This document shows positions 16,781-28,402 of a DNA stretch of 64,000 nt, in pieces. The first letter of the stretch is position 1. Every line of letters begins with the position of its first letter. The stretch covers positions 276,576 through 340,575 of the forward strand of contig CAZSRS010000001.1 in assembly GCA_964609625.1 (NCBI GenBank), written 5' to 3'. The notes under the pieces are model-generated. The model was not told the DNA's origin, searched no databases, and saw only the letters and a program-made list of their open reading frames with translations. The stretch comes from G963674665 sp964609625. Lineage in GTDB: Bacteria > Desulfobacterota > Desulfovibrionia > Desulfovibrionales > Desulfovibrionaceae. Position numbers and translations under genes: made by a program.

Positions 16781-18862
16781 CTATAGGAACGTGATTTCGG
16801 CCCTGGCCTTGGTTTCGTTCAAGGGCTTGACCGTTACCCGGACCCGCTGCTTCATGAACTCCGCCGCACCGAGTAAAATTCCCTCGAAGTAGTCGAAAAG
16901 CCCCCGTGCCGAGGAGTAGACCATCACCAGGGTGTCACCCTTTTGCTCGTAGGTGAAGCGCGGCGGATTGACACCCGGGTAGTCCTTGGTCAGTTGCTGA
17001 TGTATGGCGTCCATGGAAAGGTAGAGGTCCTTGAGGTTCGTGGCCTTGAAATATCTGCGATACAGCTTGTGAAACTGTCCTATGGTGAATCTGCCGAATT
17101 CCAGGAAGATCTGCCTCGGAGCTTTTTTCGTTTCCTCTCCGGCCAAGTGCGCCATTTGTTGCATCACCGCCACGGGATAGTTGGTCGTAGGCAAAAAGGT
17201 AGGATTGCCCATGGCCTTTTGCATGGCTTCGTACACCTGAGTGCCGTAGGCGACCTTGACGAAGTCCTGCATGATCTTGGGCAGCACGCCGCGCATCTTC
17301 TCGTCCGAATTCCATAGTTTCTCGGGCGAATGCCCCCTGGCGCTGTCCAGTTCCAGGGCCAGGGTGAGCAGTTCCTGTGAAAGCCTCGCCAGCTCGCGGG
17401 TGGCTTCGGCCGTCTGTTCCGCGCCTTCGTCCGCCTCTCGCGCGATAAGGGCGATTTCTTCGATACTCTGGTTGATCTCCTCGGCGGCGGCCGATTGTTC
17501 CTCCGCCGCGGTGGCGATCTGCGACACGCGGGTAGCCATGTCTTCCATGCGCCCCATGATGTGTTGCAGGGCGTCGCTGGTCTGGCTGGAGAGAGCCGCG
17601 CTTTCCTCGACCTTGCGCTGCGTGGCGTCCATGGATTCCACGGCGTCGCGGGCGCTGCTCTGGATGGTGCGTATGGCGGTCTCCACCTCCTTGGTGGCGG
17701 TCATGGTCTTTTCCGCGAGCTTGCGGACCTCGTCGGCAACCACGGCGAATCCTCGCCCGGCCTCGCCGGCGCGGGCCGCCTCGATGGCTGCGTTCAGGGC
17801 CAGCAGGTTGGTCTGGTCCGCGATGTCGTTGATCACACCGATGATCCTGCCTATCTCTCCGGCCTGGGTGTCCAGTTGGGAAAGCACCCCTGCCAATTGC
17901 GAGGAGGCCTCGGAGACCTTCTCGCTCTCCTTGAGGGCGCGGGCGACCAAATCCACGCCGTCACGGGCCGCTATCTGGGCCTCTTCCGCGGCCTGGGAGG
18001 TGGCCGAGGCGTTCTGCGCCACCTCCAATACAGTGGCCGTCATTTCCTCCATGGCCGTGGCCACGGTTTCGGACTGCTGTTTTTGCCGCTGTGCCCCGCG
18101 CGCCTGTTCGTCGGCAGAGGCCGAGAGTTCCTCCGAGGCTGAGGCCACACGTTGCGCCACGTCGGTCATGGCGCCGCTGTTCGCGAGCAACACGTCGAAC
18201 TTCTTGCTCACTGCCTCATGCCGTGTGAGCATCTCGGTCACCTCCGTGAGCACCACGATCATGCCCCCGGAACCATGTTTGTCCTTCCGCGGGGAAGTGG
18301 CGTTCACGATCATGTGGCCCGCGCGGCCGCTTCTGAAGACAAGGGGAATGGCCTCTCCGGACACGGCCTCTCCGCGCAGGGCGCGTTCCAGCGGTTGGCC
18401 GCCGTCGCGTATGACCTGCGTCAAGGGCTTGCCCAGGATGTCCTGCCGGGAAAGGGCCGCGACCTTCAGGAGGCCGTCACTGCAGTAGCACACCTTTCCC
18501 TGTTCGTCCAAGACGCAGAGCAGCGCCGACGAGTTTTCCAGGACGGATCGTGTCAGTCGCGCGGCATTGATCAGCTCACGCGAGGAAGTCGCCGCCATTT
18601 CCATATTGCTGCCTGGGGCGGCGGCCATCTGCTCGAGAATGGAGATGTCTCCCTCGCTCAAGGCCTTGCCAAATGCGGCCCAGGGTGCATCCTGCGACGC
18701 CACGGTCAAGCGGACCACCCACCATGTCGCAAACGCCCCGAGAATCAGGACGGCCAGGGCCATCCACAGTTGATCCACCCACAAGACCAGCGGGGGCAAC
18801 ACGCTCAGGCCAAGCCCCAAGCTCCAGATCAGTCCCGATGATGCCCGTTTCATACCTTGCAC
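16781..18862 (-). CDS. Methyl-accepting chemoreceptor with PAS domain and C-terminal H-NOX heme domain
   Basis: A 693-residue inner-membrane receptor. Order: two closely spaced N-terminal hydrophobic segments (about 9-52), a PAS domain (about 105-215), a chemoreceptor signalling domain with the tip NLLALNAAIEAARAGEAGRG, and a C-terminal H-NOX domain from about residue 523. In the H-NOX part the proximal heme ligand His621 (MDAIHQQLTK), the heme-bending Pro634 (NPPRF) and the YxSxR signature Tyr649-Ser651-Arg653 are all present. Tyr658 (FDYFEG) aligns with the distal tyrosine that stabilises bound O2 in O2-binding H-NOX proteins. It should sense O2 or NO and signal to CheA in the same locus. 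GTG 18862 and ATG 18853 are both possible starts. Confidence 0.9.
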   Translation of the reverse strand: MQGMKRASSGLIWSLGLGLSVLPPLVLWVDQLWMALAVLILGAFATWWVVRLTVASQDAPWAAFGKALSEGDISILEQMAAAPGSNMEMAATSSRELINAARLTRSVLENSSALLCVLDEQGKVCYCSDGLLKVAALSRQDILGKPLTQVIRDGGQPLERALRGEAVSGEAIPLVFRSGRAGHMIVNATSPRKDKHGSGGMIVVLTEVTEMLTRHEAVSKKFDVLLANSGAMTDVAQRVASASEELSASADEQARGAQRQKQQSETVATAMEEMTATVLEVAQNASATSQAAEEAQIAARDGVDLVARALKESEKVSEASSQLAGVLSQLDTQAGEIGRIIGVINDIADQTNLLALNAAIEAARAGEAGRGFAVVADEVRKLAEKTMTATKEVETAIRTIQSSARDAVESMDATQRKVEESAALSSQTSDALQHIMGRMEDMATRVSQIATAAEEQSAAAEEINQSIEEIALIAREADEGAEQTAEATRELARLSQELLTLALELDSARGHSPEKLWNSDEKMRGVLPKIMQDFVKVAYGTQVYEAMQKAMGNPTFLPTTNYPVAVMQQMAHLAGEETKKAPRQIFLEFGRFTIGQFHKLYRRYFKATNLKDLYLSMDAIHQQLTKDYPGVNPPRFTYEQKGDTLVMVYSSARGLFDYFEGILLGAAEFMKQRVRVTVKPLNETKARAEITFL

Positions 18863-19113
18863 CGTACTCCCCCCAGGAAGGATGATTGCACTTCAGCTGC
18901 ATATTGTATGTATACGCGATTTTCCTCTTGCTATCAAGAGAAGCTCCATTGTCCAGGCGAAAAGATGATGAAAGCCGACTCCCCTCCTCAATGTCGTCAC
19001 TGCGTCGGGCGCGGCCTGTCGCTGACCCTACCGGCCGTTCAGACCCTTCCTGGGGCGGCTTCAGAACAACAAATACTGTACCCTCACCTCCAGGACATGA
19101 ACGGTATCGATCT

Positions 19114-20448
19114 TCATCCGCCGAACAACATCCGCTGCAGTGCCTGCAAGGTATCGACGTTGTTCGCGCCCCTTCGTTCATCTTCAGACCGGCAACAGAT
19201 GGGGGCGTACCCCAACCGTAACGCCTGCCGCAACCGTACGTCCTGCCCCGCTACCGGCCGTACCTGGCCGTTGAGGTCCACCTCGCCCCAGAATACCGAC
19301 CGCTCCGGCAAGGGGCGGTCGTAGAACGAGGACAGGATGGCCGCCACCATGGCCAGGTCCATGCCCGGGTCCTGCAAGCGCAGGCCGCCGCCGAGCTTGG
19401 AATAGATGTCCATCTCCATGAGCCGGAGTTGGAGACGCTTTTCCAGTACCGCCAGCAACAGGTGGAGTCGGTTGGCATCCACGCCCAGGGCCGTGCGCCT
19501 GGGAATGGAAAGATAGCTTCGGGAGGCCAGGGCCTGCACCTCCACGGCAAAGGGGCGCTGTCCGTCCAAGGCCATGCACAAGGCCGTGCCGCTGAGTTCA
19601 GGATTCCTGGCGCCGAGGAACAGGGTTGATGGGTCGTGCACCAGCTCCATACCCCGCCCCCCCATGGCGTAGACCAGGACATCCTCGCACGGACCGAAGC
19701 GATTCTTGAGTACGCGTAAAAGGCGGTAGGCCTGCTGCCTGTCACCTTCGAGAGAGAGCACGGTGTCCACCATGTGCTCCAGGAGTTTGGGTCCAGCGAT
19801 CTGACCGTCCTTGGTGACATGCCCCACGAGAATGAGTGCCGTTTCGGACTTGCGCGCGGCCTCGATGCACTCGCCGGCCACGGCCCGCACCTGGCTCACG
19901 CTGCCTGGAAGCCCTTCCACGGCGGAGGAGTGTATGGTCTGCACCGAATCCACGATCACCAGGTCGGCCTGCCCCTCTTCGAGGACACGTAGGACGTCAC
20001 TGCCGTTGGATGTGGACAAGGCCAACAGGGTATCGTGCAGCATACCCAGGCGTTCGGCCCGCAAGCGGATCTGGGAGAGAGACTCCTCACCCGAGAGATA
20101 GACACTGGTACGGCCCTGGGCAGCCAGGTTCCCCGCCAGTTGCAACAGCAGGGTGGACTTGCCGATGCCGGGGGCGCCTCCCAACAACACCGCACCGCCC
20201 TTGACCAATCCCGATCCCAGAAAACGGTCCAAGGCCTGCTCTCCCGTGGGCATGCCCGGTTCCTGGTCGGGGTTCAGGCTGTGGAGGGGGACAGGTACGG
20301 AGTCCGGGGCCAGACTTTTTCTGCTGGAAGCGCCCGCTCCGGAGCGCAGCTCCAGTGTATTCCAGGCCTTGCAGTGCGGACACTGGCCTCGCCACTGTGG
20401 ACTCTGGGCGCCGCAGGCGTTGCAAACGTAAAACCGGCGTTCTTTCAC
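19114..20448 (-). CDS. radA: DNA repair protein RadA (Sms)
   Basis: A 444-residue RadA, a RecA-like branch-migration helicase used in recombinational repair. The N-terminal zinc ribbon has Cys9, Cys12, Cys23 and Cys26 (YVCNACG...GQCPHC). Walker A is GGAPGIGKST, Walker B LVIVDSVQT, and the RadA-specific KNRFGP motif follows; the C-terminal Lon-like domain includes DLNGQVRPV. The gene starts with GTG (KERRFYVCNACG), with a GGAGG rather far upstream that overlaps the end of the preceding zinc-ribbon gene. A 251-base gap separates it from the chemoreceptor gene downstream. Confidence 0.96.
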   Translation of the reverse strand: MKERRFYVCNACGAQSPQWRGQCPHCKAWNTLELRSGAGASSRKSLAPDSVPVPLHSLNPDQEPGMPTGEQALDRFLGSGLVKGGAVLLGGAPGIGKSTLLLQLAGNLAAQGRTSVYLSGEESLSQIRLRAERLGMLHDTLLALSTSNGSDVLRVLEEGQADLVIVDSVQTIHSSAVEGLPGSVSQVRAVAGECIEAARKSETALILVGHVTKDGQIAGPKLLEHMVDTVLSLEGDRQQAYRLLRVLKNRFGPCEDVLVYAMGGRGMELVHDPSTLFLGARNPELSGTALCMALDGQRPFAVEVQALASRSYLSIPRRTALGVDANRLHLLLAVLEKRLQLRLMEMDIYSKLGGGLRLQDPGMDLAMVAAILSSFYDRPLPERSVFWGEVDLNGQVRPVAGQDVRLRQALRLGYAPICCRSEDERRGANNVDTLQALQRMLFGG

Positions 20449-20470
20449 GGGCAGTGTATCCAGGTTCCTC

Positions 20471-21427
20471 CTACTTCTTGGGAGGATCCTTGGCCGAAAC
20501 CACTTTCAGGCCGAATTCCTGGACGCTGTCCGGGGGATTATAGAAGACGACCACAAAGGGGACTTCGCCCCCTGGCGGGACGTTGGTGTTGGACGTGAGG
20601 ATACCCACCTTGTTGTTGATGGTGGACTCCAATTCCTCCTTGCCGAGCATCTGGAGTTGGAACAGGGAAACGGTGTTGCCGATGAGCAGGCTCTTGCTTA
20701 CCACTCCTGCGCCGCCGGCGTCGAAGAGGTTGGCCTCCACCTTGATCAATTCCTTGGGGACGGAGAAATTGTTGACCACCTTGCCCTGGACCACGAAGAG
20801 TTTGCCGATCTTGTCGTTGTCCACGTAGTATTGTTTCACTTCTTCCAGGGAAAAATTCTTGACCTGCTCCGTGGTGATGACTGACTCGGCTGTGTCCCCT
20901 TCCTCTGTAACGATCTCCGCCTTCTTCTCCATGAGTTGCGGGAGGAAATAATAGGCCGCTGCTCCCAGAAGCACCAGGAGCATGAGCCCCACGGCCACGG
21001 CGTTCCTGGACTTTTTGGTCTTGGGCTTGCCCTTGTCCTCGCGCACCAGGGCGTCCAGGTCGATTCCCTTGCCGGGCTTCTTCTCCCCGACAGCGAACTC
21101 CTCACGCACGCCTTTTCTGCGCGCGGGCTTGCTCTCGTCGATTTCCTCAGGCAACGGTTCGGGCTTGGCTCTGAGTGGCTTTTCCGCCGGCGGTTCAGGC
21201 CGGGCCACGCGTTCCTCGAGGGGGCGTTCCTCGAACAGACTGTCCAGGCCGTCGTCATCCACGGCAGGCTCGGGCTTCCTTGGCGGGGGGGTCGGAGCGG
21301 CTTTGGGTGTCGGCGCCTCCAGCAGAAAGACATTGCCACATACCGTGCACTTGACCTTGCGGCCAGGCTGGAACTTATCGTCCGGGAAATTGTACTTGGT
21401 GCTACAACTGGGGCATTTCAGTATCAT
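20471..21427 (-). CDS. MJ0042-type zinc-ribbon membrane protein with DUF3426-like domain
   Basis: A 318-residue protein. It begins with a zinc ribbon (MILKCPSCSTKYNFPDD...KVKCTVCGNVFLLEAP). Then come a disordered Pro/Glu/Arg-rich linker, a single transmembrane helix (AVAVGLMLLVLLGAAAYYFL), and an exported beta-rich domain like DUF3426 (FVVQGKVVNNFSVPKELIKVEANLFDAGG). This is a common delta- and gammaproteobacterial architecture of unknown function, with a cytoplasmic zinc ribbon and a periplasmic FxLyD-like domain. ATG 21427 starts directly at the ribbon. It lies 22 bases upstream of radA on the same strand. Confidence 0.85.
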   Translation of the reverse strand: MILKCPSCSTKYNFPDDKFQPGRKVKCTVCGNVFLLEAPTPKAAPTPPPRKPEPAVDDDGLDSLFEERPLEERVARPEPPAEKPLRAKPEPLPEEIDESKPARRKGVREEFAVGEKKPGKGIDLDALVREDKGKPKTKKSRNAVAVGLMLLVLLGAAAYYFLPQLMEKKAEIVTEEGDTAESVITTEQVKNFSLEEVKQYYVDNDKIGKLFVVQGKVVNNFSVPKELIKVEANLFDAGGAGVVSKSLLIGNTVSLFQLQMLGKEELESTINNKVGILTSNTNVPPGGEVPFVVVFYNPPDSVQEFGLKVVSAKDPPKK

Positions 21428-21681
21428 CGCGGGCCTATGCTCCCATCGTGCCATGCGGCGTGGGTGGAGGTGGAGCGCCCTTCCCAAGCGACCGCGGCTT
21501 GTTCATGGCGGGAGGGGCGAAGCGTCAGCCATACAACACGTGGTCACGCTTCAGGAAACATAGCGCGGACATGCCGCGAAATCAACTCATTGCCCGATCT
21601 TCATCGCACCACGCGAAACCGGGCAACCAACCTGGCCCTCGGGACCGGGAATGTCCCCCGCGGGAAGATTGGTGGCGAAAA

Positions 21682-22164
21682 TCACAACTCGATGAGCATG
21701 GCCGTCTCATCACAGTCCGGAAACTTCGGGCATTTGAGACAGTCGGACCAGACCTTCTGGGGCAACACGTCCTTGGACACTTCCCGAAAGCCTTGATGCT
21801 CGAAGAAACCGGTCTGATAAGTCAGGGTGAATATCTTGAATATCCCCAGCGTCAGGGCCTCGCTCAGGCAGGCCTCCACCAATCGTTTCCCCCACCCCTT
21901 CCCCTGTTGTTCCTCGTCCACCACCAGGGAGCGTATCTCCCCGAGGTCGGCCCAGCTGATGGTCAGCGCGCAGCAGCCCATGATCGAGTCCTTGCTCTCC
22001 ATGGGCGCCAGCACGAAAAAGTCTCGCAGATGGACATACAGCTCGTTATAGGAGCGCGGCAACAACAACCCCTGCTTGGAGCAATGCATCAACATGCCGT
22101 GGATGCGCTGCACGTCCTGCATGCGCGCCTTACGGATATAATAGGCGGAAGAGGCTTCATTCAT
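21682..22164 (-). CDS. GNAT acetyltransferase, short N-acetylglutamate synthase type
   Basis: A 160-residue single GNAT domain. The acetyl-CoA loop is VVDEEQQGKGWGKRLVEACL. The end of the protein (VLPQKVWSDCLKCPKFPDCDETAML) matches the cysteine-containing tail seen in stand-alone N-acetylglutamate synthases (ArgA-type, without the kinase-like domain), so the likely reaction is acetyl-CoA plus glutamate to N-acetylglutamate, the first step of arginine synthesis. Its start overlaps the end of the thioredoxin gene by 8 bases, so the two are translationally coupled. A general GNAT with another substrate cannot be excluded. Confidence 0.82.
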   Translation of the reverse strand: MNEASSAYYIRKARMQDVQRIHGMLMHCSKQGLLLPRSYNELYVHLRDFFVLAPMESKDSIMGCCALTISWADLGEIRSLVVDEEQQGKGWGKRLVEACLSEALTLGIFKIFTLTYQTGFFEHQGFREVSKDVLPQKVWSDCLKCPKFPDCDETAMLIEL

Positions 22165-22630
22165 TGGACAGAATTTCCTTCAGATGTCCACGCAGTTCGC
22201 TCTCGCTGATAAACCCGTCATGCTTGAGTGCCAGGCCGCCCCGTTGGGAATAGACCAGGAGCTTGGGAACACCCCGCACCTGAAAAACCTGGGCCACGCC
22301 GTTGTCTCCCAGATAGATCGGATAATTGAATGATTCCTTGGCCAGAAAAGCCTCCAGGACCTGCTTTTCGTTGTCCATGGAAACCCCCAACAACAGCAGT
22401 TGTTCCTCGGGAAAGCTGTCCCGAATACGCTTGAGTCCCGGGATTTCCTGCAAGCAGGGCGCGCACCACGTGGCAAAGAAATTGATCACCACCACCCGCC
22501 CCCTGGCTGCGTTGATGGTCTTGAGCAAGTCGATGTGGGAAATGCTGTCCACGGCGGTGGCCTGGGCCTGGGGCACGATCAGGGTCAGCAGCAGGACCGC
22601 CGAGACAGCCATGACTTTCATCCTCGACAT
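22157..22630 (-). CDS. TlpA/ResA-like periplasmic thioredoxin
   Basis: A 157-residue exported thioredoxin-fold protein. Signal peptide MKVMAVSAVLLLTLIVPQAQA, then the active site FFATWCAPCLQEIPGL with a CAPC motif. Also present are the cis-Pro (RGVPKLLVYS) and the central insert typical of TlpA/ResA (LLLLGVSMDNEKQVLEAFLAK, shown in part). It probably reduces disulfides of apocytochromes c or other envelope proteins, which suits an organism with many c-type cytochromes. ATG 22630 has AAGGAGGTG immediately upstream. It overlaps the acetyltransferase gene by 8 bases, although the two functions have no obvious link. Confidence 0.9.
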   Translation of the reverse strand: MSRMKVMAVSAVLLLTLIVPQAQATAVDSISHIDLLKTINAARGRVVVINFFATWCAPCLQEIPGLKRIRDSFPEEQLLLLGVSMDNEKQVLEAFLAKESFNYPIYLGDNGVAQVFQVRGVPKLLVYSQRGGLALKHDGFISESELRGHLKEILSNE

Positions 22631-22749
22631 GAAACACCTCCTTGCGTGTTCCCGCCAGAAGTAAACCAATAGCAAAGCGGTTCACAACCCGGAGACACGA
22701 TCACTCTTATTCTGTGTAACGCAGCTTGCACCGCACGTGGAAACAGGGG

Positions 22750-25179
<2,430 letters not shown>

Positions 25180-25401
25180 AATGCCATGTGCTGTTGGATG
25201 TTGCCCTGAACCGACAACGCTTCGCCGTCAATGTGAACGGGTGGAAAAGGAATGCGGCCGTGCCAGTGCAGGCAGGTTTCCCTGTGTACGTAAATTCGTT
25301 GAAAAGGACAAACAAAAATTATAAGCTTGGAGCTTGGCTTGTGAGAGAACCGCTCGCACGTACGCGGCACGACGTCTGCTTCGTGCCGGTTCGCGGGGAC
25401 A

Positions 25402-26526
25402 ATGAGCGATAACGACACGATATATGACACCATGGCAACGGACATGAAACCTGAGAACCTGCTTGACGAAGGGGTGGAATACCTGGACCATGACGACGTC
25501 GATCCGAACCATGACGACGTCGAACTGGACCATGACGACGACGTCGAGTTGGACAACCTCGACGAGTCGGATCCCCTCGAGGTCGAGATCGACGGAGACG
25601 ATGCCGCCGAGCATGCCTCGGTTCCGGCTCTACCCTTCACCCTTATTCCTCCGGGCACCAAACCCCAGGTCTATGACCCCCTGCGCCTTTACCTTCGGGA
25701 GATCGGCAGGTTTCCCATGCTCGAGCCCGAGGAGGAACGAACACTGGCCCACCGCGTCCGGGATGCGAACGACCAGGACGCGGCCTTCCGCCTGGTTTCC
25801 TCCCACCTCCGGCTGGTGGTCAAAATCGCCATGGACTTTCAACGCCGCTGGATGCAGAACGTCCTGGATTTGATCCAGGAGGGCAACGTGGGACTGATGC
25901 GCGCCGTGCAGAAGTTCGACCCGGATAAGGGCATCAAGTTTTCCTATTACGCCTCGTTCTGGATCAAGGCCTACATCCTGAAGTTCATCATGGACAACTG
26001 GCGCATGGTGAAGATCGGCACCACCCAGGCCCAGCGCAAACTCTTCTACAATCTGAGCAAGGAACGGCAACGCTTGCAAGCCCAGGGCTTCGACGCGGAC
26101 TCGGCCACCATCTCCCAGAACCTCAATGTCTCGGAGAGCCAGGTGGAGGAAATGGAGCAACGCATGGGTGGCAACGACGTCTCCCTGGACATCACCCTGG
26201 GGGACGACTCCACCACCACCCGCCTCGACATCCTCCCGGCCCTGGAGCCGGGCATCGAGGAGACGCTTGCCAGGGCGGAAATTTCCCAGACCCTGCAAGA
26301 TCACCTGGAAGACATGCTCGACGACCTCAGCGACAAAGAACGCGACATCCTCGAAAAGCGCCTGCTCGCGGAGCAACCCGTAACCTTGCGCGAAATCGGC
26401 GAGAAGTACGGCATCACCAGGGAGCGGGTGCGTCAGCTCGAAGCGCGGCTGCTGCTGAAGCTGCGCACGCACCTCTCCCAGAACATCCAGGACTTCTCGG
26501 AAGACTGGATCTCTCAAGACGAGTGA
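25402..26526 (+). CDS. rpoH: RpoH-like alternative sigma factor with acidic N-terminal extension
   Basis: A 374-residue group 3 sigma-70-family protein. Region 1.2/2 begins at about residue 95 (YDPLRLYLREIGRFPML), region 2 contains LDLIQEGNVGLMRAVQKFDP and KFSYYASFWIKAYI, and the RpoH-box-like QRKLFYNLSKERQRL follows. Region 4 carries the helix-turn-helix TLREIGEKYGITRERVRQLE. These favour a heat-shock type sigma over RpoD. Ahead of the sigma core are about 75 residues dominated by Asp, His and Glu, partly from a short DNA repeat; I know of no such tail in well-studied RpoH proteins. The gene diverges from metH. A weak TTGAAA/TATAAG pair (25299 and 25320, 15-base spacing) may be its promoter. 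Confidence 0.88.
   Translation: MSDNDTIYDTMATDMKPENLLDEGVEYLDHDDVDPNHDDVELDHDDDVELDNLDESDPLEVEIDGDDAAEHASVPALPFTLIPPGTKPQVYDPLRLYLREIGRFPMLEPEEERTLAHRVRDANDQDAAFRLVSSHLRLVVKIAMDFQRRWMQNVLDLIQEGNVGLMRAVQKFDPDKGIKFSYYASFWIKAYILKFIMDNWRMVKIGTTQAQRKLFYNLSKERQRLQAQGFDADSATISQNLNVSESQVEEMEQRMGGNDVSLDITLGDDSTTTRLDILPALEPGIEETLARAEISQTLQDHLEDMLDDLSDKERDILEKRLLAEQPVTLREIGEKYGITRERVRQLEARLLLKLRTHLSQNIQDFSEDWISQDE
25486..25551 (+). repeat. In-frame tandem repeat in the sigma-factor gene
   Basis: Three near-identical units of 21, 21 and 24 bases (25486-25506, 25507-25527, 25528-25551) share the core CCATGACGACGTCGA. They encode DHDDVDP, NHDDVEL and DHDDDVEL. The unit length is a multiple of three, so expansion or loss keeps the reading frame; the third unit carries one extra GAC codon. 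Confidence 0.85.
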
Positions 26527-26554
26527 CGCGACAACGGCCAAACGGCCCAACAAA

Positions 26555-26576
26555 CGCTCCCCGCTTGCGGGGCGCG
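26555..26576 (+). terminator. GC hairpin after the sigma-factor gene
   Basis: CCCCGC (26559-26564) pairs with GCGGGG (26567-26572), extended by CGC/GCG across one mismatch. No T-run follows, so it may stabilise the transcript end or assist factor-dependent termination instead of acting as an intrinsic terminator. Confidence 0.4.
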
Positions 26577-26725
26577 TGTGAGGATCAGTACGGATGCGCA
26601 AGGCCATGACCACTCAAACGCACGCGCCGGATACCAGCCTGCCCCACACGCAGGCGGGCAAACGTCGGCCCATGGGCCGCGGCGCGGCACACCCAGGCCT
26701 TTATTCCCGGAGAACACACACCAGT

Positions 26726-28402
26726 ATGCACCATACATTCATGCGAACCATTGCACTCCTTGCCCTGCTCCTTGCCCTGGCCGCCTGCACCAAGACACTG
26801 GAGGAGCAACTCTCGCCCGACAACTGGAAGCTCACGGCCGACGCCGAATCCACCTATTATTACCTGCTGCTCGAAGACGCCAGGCGCCAGCAGAACGCCA
26901 CCATCGGTGAATTCGCCCTGGACAGGCTGCTGCGCAGCGAGGCATCGCCCGCCATCTTCATCGAGGCCGCGAACTTCCACTGGCACCAGGGCGACAGCGA
27001 TAAGACCAAGAAGGTCCTGCTGCAGGGCCTGGAGAGATTCCCCAGGGACCCGGACCTGCAACTCATGCTGGCCCAACTCTATCTGGCCGAAAAGGACCTT
27101 GATTCCGCAACCGCCACCATCACTTCCTATCTGGAGCAGAACCCGGAAGACATGCTCACCCGCCAGGAACTGGCCGACATGCTCATCCGCAACGAACAGT
27201 TCCCGCAGGCCCTCGGAATGCTGGAGAGCATCCCCGGGGAGCAGCGTTCCCCCGTGATCAACTTCTACCTGGCCAAGGCCCACGAAGGACTCGGTCGCCG
27301 AGGGCTGGCCATCGAACTGCTCACCAAGGCGGTCAACGGGGACTCGGGACTGTTCGAAGCCTGGGCCGAGCTGGCCTATCTCCACGAACTGGAGCAGAAC
27401 TACGTCGAGGCGGAGGCCATCTACTCCCGCATGCTCGAAATGGGGGAATCCAGCCAGGAACTCTGGCTCAGGTTGGTGGACCTGAACCTCAAGCTCAAGA
27501 ATCCGCAAAAGGCCCTGCAACTCACAAGGCAGGGGCCTGACGACCTCAGTTTCGCGCTGGGCGCGGGCACTCTGTTCGTGGACCAGGGCTACTACAAGCA
27601 GGCCCAACAGATATTCCTGCCCCTGCTCGAGACCAAGCCCCAAGCCGAGGAAATCTACTTCTACCTGGCTCTGCTCGCCTTCAAGGGCGACAAGGACCTG
27701 CACAAGGCCATCGAACTGTTGGAAAAGGTGCCCGTAGCCAACCGCTTCCATAATCGCGCCCTGCGCTTCCGCAGCCACCTGCTCTTCGAGATCGGAAAAA
27801 AGGCCGAGGCCGTGGAAACCGCCCACACCGGCCGGGAACTCTACCCTGACCAGAAGGATTTCTGGTCCCTCGGCGCAAGTCTGTACGAAGAAGCCGGGGA
27901 AGGAGAAAAGGCCCTGCAGCTGCTCACCGAGGCCCTGCTCAAATGGCCGGATGACGGCGAATTGCTCTATCTCAAGGGCGTGCTGCTGGACAAGCTGGGC
28001 CATAAGGACGAGGCCATGCGACTCATGGAAGACATCGCGGCCCAGGACCCGGAGCATCCAGACGCTCTCAACTACATCGGATACACCCTCGCGGATCAGA
28101 ACCGGGATTTGGAGCGCGCCTACGCCCTTATCCAAAAAGCCTTGCAGTTCAAGCCCGACAACGGCTACATCCGTGATTCCCTGGCCTGGGTACTGTTCCG
28201 GCTCGGCGAAACCGAGGCAGCCTGGGCAGAAATCCAAAGCGCCGTGCAACTCGCTGATAGCGACCCCGTGATCTGGGAGCATTACGGCGACATCGCCGCC
28301 ACGTTGGGGTACGCTGCCCAGGCCCGCAAAGGCTATGACAAGGCGCTCGAACTCGGGCACAAGGACAAAGAGGCCGTGCGCAAGAAGCTCGAAACGCTAT
28401 GA
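26726..28402 (+). CDS. TPR-repeat lipoprotein
   Basis: A 558-residue lipoprotein precursor: signal MHHTFMRTIALLALLLALAA followed by lipobox Cys21. The rest is a series of TPR-type helical hairpins (for example AWAELAYLHELEQNYVEAEA and ALNYIGYTLADQNRDLERAY). Such solenoids serve as docking platforms; here it should be anchored in the envelope. ATG 26726 was chosen because CGGAG lies about 13 bases upstream and it keeps a basic n-region; ATG 26741 also works. The stop overlaps the start of the next gene by four bases (ATGA). A TPR lipoprotein followed by a LolB-like lipoprotein recurs in proteobacteria, which supports a joint role in outer-membrane lipoprotein handling. Confidence 0.88.
   Translation: MHHTFMRTIALLALLLALAACTKTLEEQLSPDNWKLTADAESTYYYLLLEDARRQQNATIGEFALDRLLRSEASPAIFIEAANFHWHQGDSDKTKKVLLQGLERFPRDPDLQLMLAQLYLAEKDLDSATATITSYLEQNPEDMLTRQELADMLIRNEQFPQALGMLESIPGEQRSPVINFYLAKAHEGLGRRGLAIELLTKAVNGDSGLFEAWAELAYLHELEQNYVEAEAIYSRMLEMGESSQELWLRLVDLNLKLKNPQKALQLTRQGPDDLSFALGAGTLFVDQGYYKQAQQIFLPLLETKPQAEEIYFYLALLAFKGDKDLHKAIELLEKVPVANRFHNRALRFRSHLLFEIGKKAEAVETAHTGRELYPDQKDFWSLGASLYEEAGEGEKALQLLTEALLKWPDDGELLYLKGVLLDKLGHKDEAMRLMEDIAAQDPEHPDALNYIGYTLADQNRDLERAYALIQKALQFKPDNGYIRDSLAWVLFRLGETEAAWAEIQSAVQLADSDPVIWEHYGDIAATLGYAAQARKGYDKALELGHKDKEAVRKKLETL

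Noticed and set aside
17256..18488. 410-codon open frame on the plus strand
   Set aside because: Antisense to the chemoreceptor signalling domain; its Ser/Ala-rich translation is the mirror of the receptor's biased codons.
25180..25401. Cobalamin or SAM riboswitch in front of metH
   Set aside because: No B12 box or SAM-riboswitch core could be found on the minus strand of this spacer.
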